64,000 bases of DNA from Diploscapter coronatus (GCA_964036155.1 OZ038422.1:87443201-87507200); one strand, 5' to 3'; shown: positions 26,397 to 37,780, counted from the first letter of the stretch. The notes: generated by a model from the sequence alone, not told the origin. Numbers and translations: made by a program.

Positions 26397-26855
26397 ATTC
26401 GAACATCATAAATGCCGCTCTCAGGTCTTCGAATTAAAATAGTACAGTATGGTGAATTATCTCAGACGGCTTTCATGTCTACTATTCTCCATCATAGAAT
26501 CTGAAAAATTATAGAAAAAATTCGGCATCAGGTCTGAAAGTGACACATGTCTCTATGAATTACGGTTAAATAGTGTAGTGGTAGTGTTTCAGGTTTTCTT
26601 TCATTTTATGTTAGCTTGATCAAAAGATTGATTCTTGCAGCTGTACGATTTTTTGTTAAAATTAGATATCATAGATTTGTCTCAAAAATTTCTATTCCTA
26701 TTTTATTACATGTGTTCTGAATATGACGGGATATGAGCCTATGCTTTGTTTGTGAATATTATGACATTTTATCGGCAATTTATTAAAATAAAATTTTAAT
26801 TTAAATAAACCTATTTACTAATAAATCTAAAAAAAACAAACGAATTTCTTTAAAA
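26397..26855. other. Convergent 3' spacer, LYST and cathepsin
   Basis: Both flanking genes end here. AATAAA-type signals occur near 26786-26805. No other feature seen. Confidence 0.55.
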
Positions 26856-29206
26856 TTATAAAATTGCCGCTACCACATTATTCGCCATACCGCAGGCGTT
26901 GACGTTCCTAGCCAGTTTAAAAAATCCATTCTAAAAATCAAATTTTAAAATTATTAACCAAATTAGAAAAAAAAACCTCTCCCCAGTACTGCCCCCACGA
27001 ATTTTTCACGACCCAGAACAAATTGCCCGTATTAGCGTCTTTACCATATCCTACTAATGTCATAGCGTGAGAGCCAAGAGAATTTTGCTGAATATTCGAA
27101 TTTTTTGTTAGAAAATAAGATGGAAATTACAGTGCAATCTTTCGGATCGGGAGTAAAGATGCCATTCCGATAGTAGTAGAGGAATCTGGTCACGTTCATG
27201 CCTGAAAGTAAGTTTTAATTTATGAATATCAGCTTTCCAATTTAAGGTTTTCTACATAAGGTTGCCTTTTAAATTTATTTTGCTGAAGATCAGCTTTCCT
27301 GACTCACCAAAAGTCACCGGTCCCTTAGAATAGACCCAATCCGCTATTTGGTCTTCGCTCTTCCCCAGCAATTCATAGTTATTGATGAATATCCGGCTCT
27401 AGATTTAAGAAAAATGCAAAAAATATCTTTTTTTTTTCAAAAATACGTCATTTTTATCCTTCTTCAAATGGCATTGTGCATCTTCTTCTGCCGTATAGGG
27501 GTAGGTTTGCTCTGGTACTAAACCATTTTTCTGGACGAACCTAGAAGTTTGATTCTAGATAAATCTTGTTGTATCTCAGAGTCTTTATATACTAAATCGA
27601 AATATATAATTCTTATCAATCTGTTTAAAGTTATGGAAAATTTGAAAGGCTCTAACTAATGATCTACCTCATCGCATAGGCCCTAACGCCTCCATGGCAG
27701 CCATTATTCGACCTATCACAATCTACCATCTAAAAAAATTTCATAGAATAAAAATCCGAAATGTTTTTTTCAAGTTTACCTCTTGCTCTGACAAGCTCAA
27801 TAAAGTGCCGTTTTTGATGGCCAGTCCACTCTCTACCGCAGCTACAGTCGCAAAAGCCCAACAAGAGCCACATTGCTCTGAATTTCTAAGTAAGTTAGAG
27901 AAAAATTTAGGGTTACTTCTGGGTAATTATTTTGTAAATGGAGCTGATTTTTCAGATAATATGTGAATAGTTTACGATTAGTTAGAAAATAATTAAGATA
28001 AGCAAAAAATTACGTTGATTTTTCACCGCCGTAACCTTGCCCTGTTCGTTCCAATTGTGGTTTTCGGGGCGGTTTGGGATAGGTTGGTAATTTTCGGATT
28101 TTCGTGGGTAAGTGCCTTCGAGAATAGAATCATTTTCATAGGCTAGTAGGATCTAAATTATCATTTGTTATTTTAGATTTAAAAAAATTTTAAATAAGCC
28201 TAGAAAAACAATCTTCTTTGAAAGTTGATTAAATTTTAGACATAATAGCACTGGTAAAAAGGATAAAATGAACTATTTTCTTCAAAAACTAAACAAATAC
28301 CCAACCATTTTCAACTCCTCATCAGTTCTGTCGGCAAATTCAGTGACATCCAAGTCCAATTCGGGATTTTTTCGCTCTTCTTCTTCGTAAGAAAGAACAT
28401 TAGAATAGAATATATTAAATCGACGAAGCTTTTCCCGGGGCGAGTCGTATTTTTTGCCGTATCTAAAATGAACAACTTGTCAGGACTTAAATGTGTTAAG
28501 AAAATTAGTAAAATTTTAAGTTTAAATAAAATGACATATCATGTTATCTCAAATAATTAGGCTTAGGGAGCACTTTCGTCAGACGAAAATCAACTGTAGG
28601 AGGTAGATAGTGCACGAGCGAATTCACGGCTATGATATTAGGTCATACTGATCAAAATTTTGGCTAATTACTACAGGTTGGAGAGAAATTTGTTAAGAAA
28701 ATATACTGAGATAAGTCGCAAGGGCTTTCTGACGATCGTCCTCCCTAGGTCTGCAGGTCATAATAAAATTGAAAAAAATCACTCGAATTCAATTAACTAT
28801 GGAAAAAGTGAATGAACTATTCAGTATATTTTATAACAAATTAAAATGCAAACTTCTGGACGAATTCATTAAACAGTCCTTTGATTCTAACAACGTCTGG
28901 ATTGATTGTTTCAGGTTGATAAGTCTATAATGTCCTTTATAATTATTATAAATATAAAAAGGGATAAATTTTCTCACAAATTCAGAATATACATTGAAGA
29001 CGACCAAAATAATCATGATTCCTATCAAAGCCATCTGCAGTAGGATCAAAATTCCATTGATACGCTGTTTCCAGGTTTTTCGTTGTAGTCTGAAATTGAG
29101 ACTCACTAAATTATAAAGAAAAATATAGTTTAACTCACTCAGTGTTTTCCTCTTCATTTTCATTAAGTAGCTTTTCATTTGGATTTAAACTAGTAACGAT
29201 AGTCAT
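26856..29206 (-). CDS. Papain-family cysteine protease, type II membrane-anchored
   Basis: Peptidase family C1A. Reading starts [12 protein letters not shown] at 29206 and ends [13 protein letters not shown] at 26856. Residues about 36-58 form a single hydrophobic helix ([20 protein letters not shown]) after a basic stretch, so a signal anchor rather than a cleaved signal peptide is likely. I29 propeptide: [20 protein letters not shown], then NIFYSN. Mature domain: [16 protein letters not shown] with oxyanion Gln and catalytic Cys, NGCHGG, catalytic His in [11 protein letters not shown], Asn in [12 protein letters not shown]. All catalytic residues are present. The phase-1 intron before QQCGSCWAF ends at AAATTCAG, which restores the consensus. 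One intron is only 49 nt (between YSEF and TYQPE). Convergent with LYST, divergent from the phosphatases. Confidence 0.9.
28559..28757. repeat. Imperfect inverted-repeat element
   Basis: Ends GCTTAGGGAGCACTTTCGTC and GACGATCGTCCTCCCTAGGT are imperfect inverted repeats of about 22 nt bracketing about 155 bp. It lies in the cathepsin intron that separates the propeptide exons. MITE-like, but the arms have mismatches. Confidence 0.5.
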
Positions 29207-29648
29207 GGTTTAAGAATAATCGATAGAAGTCAATGATAAAAAATCAAGACTTGAAGCTAATAATAAAGCCTAAAAACTGATAACAAATCGGTGATAATAT
29301 CAAGGGGCTAATCAATAGGGGAAAAAAAAATTTTAATGCAGCATGCATATATATTTTAATTTATGAAATTACTTCTTTTCATATTTCATAACAGATCTAA
29401 CAACAGTTATTTCGATCGTAAAACTTTAATTCTCATTTATTAAACTCAAAATAAAAATCAGAAAGTAGCCTGATAGATAAGGCCAAAAATTATAGTATGT
29501 AGCGTGCCCCCCAATGCATACTCAACAAGAGATAAACAGGGGTCCATCTAAAATAGCCAGGTTATTGATTCAATTTAACCCCCGAATTATTCTTGCATAA
29601 TTATCCATTATTCAGTTTAAATATCTATATATTATAGTTCACTTTAAA
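29207..29648. other. Divergent promoter, cathepsin and acid phosphatase 1
   Basis: About 440 bp of AT-rich DNA between two outward-facing starts. No further element recognised. Confidence 0.5.
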
Positions 29649-32600
29649 ATGCTAAATTTTCTGAGATTTTTTATTCAAATTTCAATTTTGCTAGTCACTG
29701 TAAATTCAGCTCCCGATACATTACGATTTGTGGAAATTGTAGGTCAAAACTAAGTCGTTGAATCGTTTAAAATTAATTTAAATTAACCAATTTTCTCTCA
29801 CCTATTATTATTTCTATGCATATATTTATCTATATATAGAAATGCATGTTAATTTGATAGCTTAAAAACACTTTTAATAAAAAACAGTTAAATATATTTA
29901 TTATTTTCATAAAAATATACGAAAAAAATTTGAGTGGTTTCGGCATGGGGAAAGGCTGCCCACGAATTTTCCCAAGTTCAAAACCGACCCACCCCTCAAA
30001 TTCGACTATGCAGATCTCGCTTATCCCAGTGAAATGACCAAGGCTAGTGTTTAATTTTCAAATTTCTTCGACAGTTCATTCATTTTTATAAATTAGAGAG
30101 GCATTCAACAAGAATATAATCTTGGCCAGTATTTTCGAGACATCTACGGCGATTTTTTGGGCGAAACTTACAGGCCTCCTCAAGTAAGTTCTAAAAAATT
30201 TTAATTTTTTAAAATATTTTTTCGGAAAAAATTATGTTTAATTTTATGAAAAAGATTCTAAAAAAAATCTTTAAAACAAGGATAACGTGCACGACATTCA
30301 AGACCTCACGACATGCAAAAGAGTGGAGAAAAGAGATCGTTATCAGTCAATATCCTATACTAATCATACACACTATTTTGCATGTCTTGAGGTCTTGATA
30401 TCGTGCGGTTTCCAAATAGGTAAAATAAGGATGCCAACAGGTGCAGAGAATTGTACCTGAATCTTACCTTACTTGTGAACTCAGTACCTGCAACTTACCT
30501 AAGGTGAGGTGTGACATTGCGTACCTGTATTTTACCTGTTGGCATACTTGCTGACAAATTTTCCTGAACGAGTTTGTTTTTAGCTCTACGTCTCTCACGG
30601 AGTAGACAATCGTACTTCTGTAAGTGCCGAGGCCATGATGGCAGGGCTTTTCCCTCCCAAAAATGGTCAAATTTGGAATCCGCAACTTCTATGGCAACCC
30701 ATCGCTATGCATACTGACGAAACGCTCGATCAGGTAAGAAATGCGCTCTTTCAAACCAATTTTGGAACAAAAATGGTTCTTCCTATAATTAGGCTATTTG
30801 GAAACCGCGAGACCACGAGGTACACGAGACATCATAGACGAAATAGTATAGGGTTAGGATAGGGTATGGGGGATAATAGGCTTTCTTTTCCCACGCTATT
30901 TCTCAATGTCTCGTGTCTCATGCTCTCTCGGGTTTCAAGTTGCCCTTAAAATATTCATTCAGGTTTCAACCGGTATCTCTGGCCCATGCCCGGTTTACAC
31001 GGAAACCGTCTGGAATGATCGACGATATAAGGATATCGAGAAATACATTGACCCCCTCGTAGTGCAGTTGTTAAGGAACCGGACCGGAGAATATTTGCGA
31101 GACGGCCATTGGTTGAATAAAGCGATCGACAGTGTCAAGTCCAGGGTAAGTTAGTTTTTTTTCCGAAAATCGACAATTTTAAGGCACGCAAAAATAAGTT
31201 CTCAGATTTTTTTTGCAAACAAATGATCACCCTTTAAATTAAATGCGATTTTTCTTATTCCCGAAAGAGAATAATGCTGAAAAATATATGTATGCCAATT
31301 TTGAACCCCAAAAAGATGTTGTAACAATCAAATAGACTTCATTTTAGTATTATATCAACGATAGCCGTTACGAAGTCCCAGACTGGGCAGCCCCTCATAT
31401 CGATAAGTTCATCAAGTCAAGCTTGAACTTTCACACGGAAATGTTAAACATTCAGAATGATACTGTAGGAGGTAGAAATTAGCATATTTATTTGATTTAA
31501 AAGTGGCATTTTAGCGTTCCATTTGGAATTAATCATGTCTAATGTCGAAGAGCATTTGGAATGCAGAAGAGATCCTGAATTTCAGAAGAAGATGGTATTT
31601 TTCTCGGGGGTAAACAAATTAAACTATTGTTCAGATTGAAGGAAACAATTGCCCTTTTGTATTCCACGCCCACTTTTTGAGGAGAGATCTCTGCTCAAAA
31701 AGTGGGTGTGGAATACAAGAGGCCGAAGCAATTAACAAAAGTAGAAAATAAAAAGTAGTTAATTAGCATCTCATTAACAAGAGAAGGAGGCGAAAGTCGA
31801 ATCAAGTGTTAAACTCATAAAGTTATGGGATTCAGCAGCTTTCTTAATACTTTTATATAAATAGCTATTAATATAATGGATAGTAACGGTTTCAGCACGA
31901 CACAAATATAATGGCGTTAATGATAGCGCTAAACATGAAATACGACTTTTACGATGTCCCATATTTCGCGTCGCATCTAGCGGTCGAATTACACGAATTT
32001 GACGGGCAATATTTCGTTGAAGTATGATAACTCAATTCCAATTTCAATACGATGTAAAAAATTAACAAAATTTCAGTTTTGGCTATCAGAAAATATGACC
32101 GCGGCGAGGACCAGGCTTAACCCTGAATTCTGCACGAATCCCTGTTCACTAAATCAGCTTCAAGAGATTACGAAGGTAAATTGACTTTGCTTAAATAAAA
32201 ATATGTAAATTTAATAAATGCCAAGAAAGTTAAATCGCAAGTTTATCATCGAAGTTGAAATAGTTTCACACTATCTTAGCTGGAAAAAAAAACGTTTAAT
32301 AAAGATAATAATAATTTGATAAATAGCAAGTTGTAATAAGCTGTAATAAGCTCATACATTATAAGAGTAGTAAGCAAAAACTACCTATGACGAATTTCGC
32401 TTACCACCAATTTTACTAATAGCCTTTTTAAGTGAAAAGCGAGAAAGTGAAAATATGATGTTGAAATACGTTAAATGAACATTGATGACATCTGTCCAAA
32501 CACATATTCTCGAATTGGGGCACACAGCGGCCGCATCCCCGTTGCGTGGAAACAATCCCGCGCGCATCTCAGCTTTTTCATTTCTCCGTTGATTCTCCTG

Positions 32601-33321
32601 ATTCTCATTTGTGATGCAACCCAATGTTGAATTATCAAGCTTGTGTGGCCTAGTGGTTAAGGCGTCGGTCTTGTATGCTAATTACCAGCAACGGAAAACC
32701 GAAGATCGCTGGCTCGACTCCAGCCTCAAGCAGCTTTTTGCCAAAAATCCCCAGCCAGGCCTATGCGCGCAGATTCTCAGCCAGAACGAAAAATATAAAG
32801 GAGGGGTACTCGACATCAATTTTTACTATAGAAAATCGATGCATACGAGGACATGCAACATGACTATCGAAAAACTGGCTTAAGGGGGATACACATGGGA
32901 GCCTTGGCTTAAAGCGCTGCCTAGGTCTGCAAAAACCGGACCTTTAAAGTTATAAGCTAGCACGTTATCATTAAAAGCCACACCATGACTATGAAAAGTT
33001 AATAAAAATTTGAATAAATGAAAAACAACTTAACATTGTTCATTGTCATTAGTCACCAATTTAGAACGCCCGTATGCAAAGACCCCAATTTAATTTTATC
33101 TGCTCTGGAGTTACGAAAAGTCTATTTGAAGAGAAATCTAATGCGATAATAACAGGTATTTTAAAGATATTACGCTAACTTGTTGATTTTTCTCAGGTTC
33201 TATGCTAATATTGGTGGCCATTTTGCTACTTTCTACTATTATACTGGGCTGCACCACATATTCCTATCGAAAACAACTCAAGCAAATGCAAGATCCCGAA
33301 AGAAGGGCTCTATTATCATAA
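29649..33321 (+). CDS. Histidine acid phosphatase 1, membrane-anchored
   Basis: Histidine phosphatase clade 2 enzyme, hydrolysing phosphomonoesters at acid pH in the lysosome, gut lumen or cell surface. Signal peptide MLNFLRFFIQISILLVTV, then LRFVEI and the catalytic WFRHGERLP (RHGxRxP). Later exons give RGIQQEYNLGQYF, VSHGVDNRTSVSAEAMMAGL, NDTVGAFHLELIMSNVEEHL and the second catalytic motif HDTNIMALMIAL. The C-terminus is a transmembrane helix (SMLILVAILLLSTIILG) with a short tail YSYRKQLKQMQDPERRALLS. The intron after MTK begins GC, not GT (30043-30096). Several introns carry palindromic elements, and the 890-bp intron 32176-33064 contains a tRNA-Thr. Tandem paralogue of the next gene, same intron positions. 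Confidence 0.9.
30286..30408. mobile_element. Palindromic element in phosphatase 1 intron
   Basis: Arms of about 40 bp: CGTGCACGACATTCAAGACC... and its imperfect reverse complement ending GGTCTTGATATCGTGCGG. Includes CACACTATTTTGCATG. About 125 bp in total. Confidence 0.8.
30428..30553. repeat. Second inverted-repeat element in the same intron
   Basis: Ends GGATGCCAACAGGT and ACCTGTTGGCATAC are inverted, with several internal TACCTG/ACCTTA units. It sits directly after the element at 30286-30408, so the intron holds two adjacent insertions. Confidence 0.65.
30792..30945. mobile_element. Palindromic element, next phosphatase 1 intron
   Basis: Imperfect arms of about 60 bp: GAAACCGCGAGACCACGAG, ACACGAGACAT and GAAATAGTATAGG on the left; CACGCTATTTCTC, ATGTCTCGTGTCTCATGC and CTCTCGGGTTTCAAG on the right. 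No ORF. Confidence 0.8.
31647..31735. mobile_element. Short hairpin element, hairpin family C copy 1
   Basis: GTATTCCACGCCCACTTTTT / AAAAAGTGGGTGTGGAATAC arms flank a loop of about 18 nt, and imperfect pairing extends outward to CAATTG / CAATTA. Shares the arm motif with the hairpin at 44099-44170. Confidence 0.82.
32639..32732 (+). tRNA. tRNA-Thr(TGT) with 21-nt intron
   Basis: A full cloverleaf can be drawn. Acceptor GCTTGTG/CTCAAGC (one T-T mismatch), D stem GCC/GGC around TAGTGGTTAA, anticodon stem TCGGT/ACCGA, loop CTTGTA + intron + A, variable AGATC, T stem GCTGG/CCAGC with loop CTCGACT, discriminator A. Anticodon TGT is at 32672-32674 and the intron at 32676-32696, the canonical 37/38 position. 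The T loop starts CT instead of TT. It lies on the same strand inside an intron of acid phosphatase 1. It may be functional or a recently decayed copy. Confidence 0.7.
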
Positions 33322-33543
33322 TTTTCGTTGTCAGTGCTCTAAGTTGAAATTTAAGCAATAAATATTCCCGTTTAATTTGAAACATCAAACGTTTTCGCAC
33401 AACACTGCAGTCTTTTCGGTCGCTTTTCGCTATCTTTGACCCTCTCTTTCAGACGCCCTATTTTCGCCCACAGCATTGCTCTTCTCTCCCCCTAACTGCG
33501 TATCGAACAAACGCTTGGGCCAGTCTGGGACATGCCACAGCAT

Positions 33544-33642
33544 GCTCCCTTAGCTCAGTTGGTTAGAGCGCCACACTAGTACTACCGGTACGACGTACAA
33601 AGAGTCATGTGGAGGTCGGTTGTTCGAATCAGCCAGGGAGCA
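33544..33642 (+). tRNA. tRNA-Thr(AGT) with 25-nt intron
   Basis: Acceptor stem GCTCCCT/AGGGAGC perfect, box A TAGCTCAGTTGGTTAGAGC, anticodon stem CCACA/TGTGG, anticodon AGT at 33578-33580, T arm GGTTG TTCGAAT CAGCC, discriminator A. A 25-nt insertion (33582-33606) lies exactly between positions 37 and 38, so it is a tRNA intron. It lies between the two acid phosphatase genes. Confidence 0.9.
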
Positions 33643-33683
33643 AATTTTTGCAAAATTTTCTTTCACTTGTTCCAGTCCAGGAA

Positions 33684-33816
33684 GGCTGTAGGTACTTTGT
33701 TACCAAAGCAGAAATAGTGTAGGATAAGAAGAAAAAGGGGAGAAATAGCGTTTGGTAACAAAGTACTCATTCTTGGTAACAAAATACTTACTCGTGGTAA
33801 TAAAGTACCTGCAGCC
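33684..33816. mobile_element. Palindromic element downstream of tRNA-Thr
   Basis: Ends GGCTGTAGGTACTTTGTTAC and TAATAAAGTACCTGCAGCC are inverted. The right half repeats the GGTAACAAAGTACT unit three times. Contains GAAATAGTGTAGG and GAAATAGCG. Confidence 0.8.
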
Positions 33817-34123
33817 GTTTTAAGGCTCGCTGGTCAGACACGTAGAGTGGCTAGGCAACACCGCTCTGCTGGACAATGGAGAGTAACAGATCGATAAAAT
33901 TATCGCAACATAAATAATAAATTGTTTTATTTTGTAGCATTGCATATGCAGAAATCTGTATACTTCAAGTGTTGAACACAATTAAAAATCACGGTTTAAG
34001 TTGATTCGAATAAAGTTGACCACGACTCATTGAAACAGTCTAAAGTATCAAGGTATATTTGCATTCCCCTTAAGTTATGCCCAAATTTGTGAGGTCCTGA
34101 TAAGCTTATTCACTTTAGACATT

Positions 34124-36610
34124 ATGTTGCTCCCATCAATATGTTTATCAATTCTGTCCATTTCACATGCGATTCAGGCCCCGGAAACTCTGAAATTCGT
34201 TCAGATTGTTGGTTTATTGAAATTTATGAGCTTTCCCAGAAACGTTTACTTGTTTAGAGTTACCCAAAATCTTTGTTTCTAATGCTCTCTCTCTCTCTCT
34301 CGCCTCTGCTGCCCAAGCGCATAACGTAGAAATGTGTAAGTTTTCCCTCATGGCAGTGTGGTATGGTGGATAGCGAATTAGATTTTTGCTTTTTCTTGAA
34401 CACGATAAACAAGAGATTTTAATAGGAGGACGCAGAGAAACTCGAGAAAAGTAAGTTTTTCTGGGAAAGCTAGGGTAAATATATTCATTATTATTTAAAT
34501 GATACATTCATATACGAAATTAACTATTTTATGATTAAATAATGTATTTTCTACCATTTAATAAAATGATAAGATTATGTTTATTTTCATTCAAATGATT
34601 TTTATCACACTTAACGAATTTAATTTATGTTTTATTTAAGTGGTTCCGCCATGGAGCGCGTATGCCACACGATTATTTAAGGCTACAAGATGAAGGGCCC
34701 TTAAACTTCACATACGATGAATTTGCGTATCCCAAGGAATTAGTGCCGGTAAGTATATTAAATTATGTTAATTTCATCGAATCATTAAATTGAATAATTT
34801 AAGATAGGCATAAAGCAGTCGTATATTCTCGGAGAGCATTTCAATCAATATTATGGCGAATTTCTGGGCGATAAATTTAATCCGTATTCGGTATATTTAA
34901 GCTAATTTTTTGTAAGTTAATATAGATATATGATGTTTCAGATACGGGTAAATTCCGGCTTAGATAATAGAACGATTAACACCGCTTTATATATGCTTCA
35001 GGCTCTATTTCCAAACAGACAGGCATAATTTAAATGAAATTTTAAATAAAAAATATAATGTGTTAAGAATGCAGAACTTCAATTGGAAAATGATAGGAAA
35101 GTTGAATTAGGTTGGCATCCTATCTCGGTGCATACGGATGAAAGCTTAGATTGGGTATGTAAAAATTGTTGAAATGTTTAAGTATTTGATTTATTTGATG
35201 GTTAGTTTGAAACGTTATTGAACACTCATTCGAAAATCTATTTAATATTTTATGTTTTAAAACTTTATTTTTTAAAACGGTAATGAAGTAGTTTATGATA
35301 ATAAAATATTTTAAATTACTTAAGTTTAAATTTTAATGATTTAAATATTCAGCTTTCGAACGCGATAGACAGCAAATGCCCGAATTATGCTCAAATGCTA
35401 AATTCAGTCCCAGTTTTTAACGATATAAATTTAATCGCTGAGCCCCGAATAGTCGAGAATCTGAAGAAACACTCAGGACAAACCAATTCGTATGAGTTGT
35501 TCAAAGTAATAGATGCCATTAAGTGCAGGGTAAGCATAATTCGTTCATTCATTCATTTTTGAAATTGAAATTTAACTATTTAAGAATTACCTAAAAATGG
35601 CTATTGAATTGTTTCAAAAGATTGATTCTTTTCAGTTTATTTATTCCCAATTCATGTGTTAACTGAAATTATCTTAATTATCTTCAACAAAAATTCAATT
35701 ATTTAAGTACTTTATAAACGACACCCGCTTACCTGTACCTGATTGGGCGATAAATGACATCGATAAACTAGTATTTTACGACGCATATTTCCAAAATCAA
35801 ATTATGGACTATCAGAATGATACTGTAGGAGGTAAATTAGTATTTTATTTCAGTTAATAAAATATCTTTTTAATTCATATTTCAGGCTATCATTTGGATA
35901 TAATTTTATCGGAGTTTGAGCAGTATCTAGCGAGATCCGAGGACAGTAAGAATAAAGCGGTATTTTATGGAAGTGTAAGTGATTTTTAAAATTAAAATGT
36001 CTTTTTAATTATCAATTTAGCATGACACAAATTTAATAACGTTATTTAAATCTCTGTCTATTCACGAAACTGATAGAAAATTACCTGAGTTTGGAGGATA
36101 TATTGCTCTAGAATTGCATGAAGTTGATGGGAATAATATGGTTCAGGTAAGCATTTAAAAATTGAATAAATAATTCAACTCTCAACTTTCAGATATGGTA
36201 TTTGGAATCGGTAAATTCGGCTAGAAAGAATATATCCATACCATACTGCCTTGAGCCTTGTAATATTGAGCAATTGCAAGAAATATCTAGGGTTTCAATT
36301 AAAATTCTTTGAGTTAGAATATTTTTCTCTTAACTTGGAATTTAGGCATATCGTAGGACGAAACATGATATAACATTGACATGCAAAGGATTAGGCTTTA
36401 AAGATGACTTTAGGTTGGATAACTCTGGCACTTCAGGTATATAAATTAATTGCAAATAATACAAATAGCAATTACTATTTTTAAGTTCTCGCCTTCATTT
36501 TTGCGACATTGTTCATAGGATCGGTGATAATTTTAGGATACTCGACATTTTTCTACCGAAAGAAATATTTAAATACCAGAGATCCCGAGAGGATTCAATT
36601 ATTGCATTAA
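34124..36610 (+). CDS. Histidine acid phosphatase 2, membrane-anchored
   Basis: Paralogue of the preceding gene. Signal peptide MLLPSICLSILSISHAIQ, then LKFVQI and catalytic WFRHGARMP. Following exons: YPKELVP, IGIKQSYILGEHFNQYYGEF, VNSGLDNRTINTALYMLQAL, HPISVHTDESLDW, NDTVGGYHLDIILSEFEQYL and HDTNLITLFKSLS (second catalytic motif). The C-terminal helix VLAFIFATLFIGSVIILG has tail YRKKYLNTRDPERIQLLH; the DPER tail matches paralogue 1. The exon ending FPNRQ is followed by a GC-AG intron (35023-35067, 45 nt). Four acceptors end in TTAAG rather than TTTCAG. More AT-rich than its neighbours. Both catalytic motifs are intact, so an active enzyme is expected. The first intron holds a family B MITE. 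Confidence 0.9.
34229..34471. mobile_element. MITE family B, copy 1
   Basis: A 243-bp element with ends AGCTTTCCCAGAAA / TTTCTGGGAAAGCT, inside intron 1 of phosphatase 2. It contains a (CT)n run at 34283-34303. The whole element aligns, in reverse orientation, to 39440-39672. Confidence 0.88.
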
Positions 36611-37023
36611 ATAAAATAAAATTTCGATTCAAAAATTTATTTTAATAAAATAACACAAAAAGTCGCTATTTACATTGAGGTAGATTTCAGCTTCGGCTGC
36701 ATGTTATGGAAAGACAAAAAAATCAAAGAATCGCCACAAAATTTGTTCCAATAAATATGAGTTTTCTTGAAGATCAGTTTTTCGCGGAGAGGTAGTCTAG
36801 CGATAGTGTCTTAATTCTAAGAATTTTCGCAAAACAAGATTCAATTAACTTACCTAAATTTGAAATATTTTCAGAAAATTAGCATATTAAAGAGTTTAGA
36901 AAATGATAAATATTATCAAAAGATTAGAATAAATGAAATGAACTGTACTCAACCCATGTTAAGCCATAGACTGGAGATAAGCCCGAATTTAAAGAAGATG
37001 CTAGAGTGAAAAATAGACTTGGA

Positions 37024-37181
37024 AAAGAAATAGCATAGGGAAAGGGAGAGAAAGCGTTCCGAATGGTAGCAGTGAATAATAATAGAGAACATGTGATGTG
37101 GAGAGAGGGCAGACAACGAAAAATAGGTGCATGGCGTAAACAAACCTACTAATTCTCGTCTTTCTCTATGCTATTTCTTTC
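37024..37181. repeat. Inverted repeat with GAAATAGCATAG arms
   Basis: AAAGAAATAGCATAGGGAAAG at the left and CTTTCTCTATGCTATTTCTT at the right form 20-nt arms about 115 bp apart. The interior is not otherwise palindromic. Possible decayed MITE. Confidence 0.55.
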
Positions 37182-37780
37182 ATTTTTTTAATCGTTTTCT
37201 CTTAATTTGACAGACTATTTCTCTTCCTTTTTTCAGCTTCTCTAGTGATCTTTCGATTTTCAACGCTATTTCTCCGTCATATTTTTCTCTAGATGAAGAG
37301 TCGACCACGGTCAAAACAAGCGTTCGTTCACTTTTCACGTAGTTTAGTGTCTCGTGAAAATATTTTCCTTGCAAGAGATAATTTCTTGGAATTTGGGATA
37401 ATAAAGTATTGTTTATCGAGAACGACTATGTTTGAATATAGTTTTAGTATAGTGGCCTGAATGTAAATTAACAAATCTGGAGGATTCAAGGCGTAAAAAT
37501 CAGCGTAAATTTTATATAAGTATAAATCTGGCCATATGTTCATTTTGAAATTTTTATATTTCTTAAAATGTAAAGACTCAAAATATTTAAAATTTAATAC
37601 AATGGACGTGTCTTAAGTTTGGAACGTTTAAAAATTAAATAAGTTTTCTCTGCTGGCATAGATTTATCGAGTAATTTTCAACGAGATTAATGTTCAAAGA
37701 AATAGGAACGCGAGCTTAATTCGCTTGAAAGCAGGAGATCCAGAAATGAAATTTTGAACGACTAACGACTCAAAATGGTG

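Larger units (their letters stand above)
33322..34123. other. Spacer between the two acid phosphatases
   Basis: Holds the phosphatase 1 3' end, tRNA-Thr(AGT), the palindromic element at 33684-33816 and about 300 bp of AT-rich promoter for phosphatase 2. No further gene seen. Confidence 0.55.
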
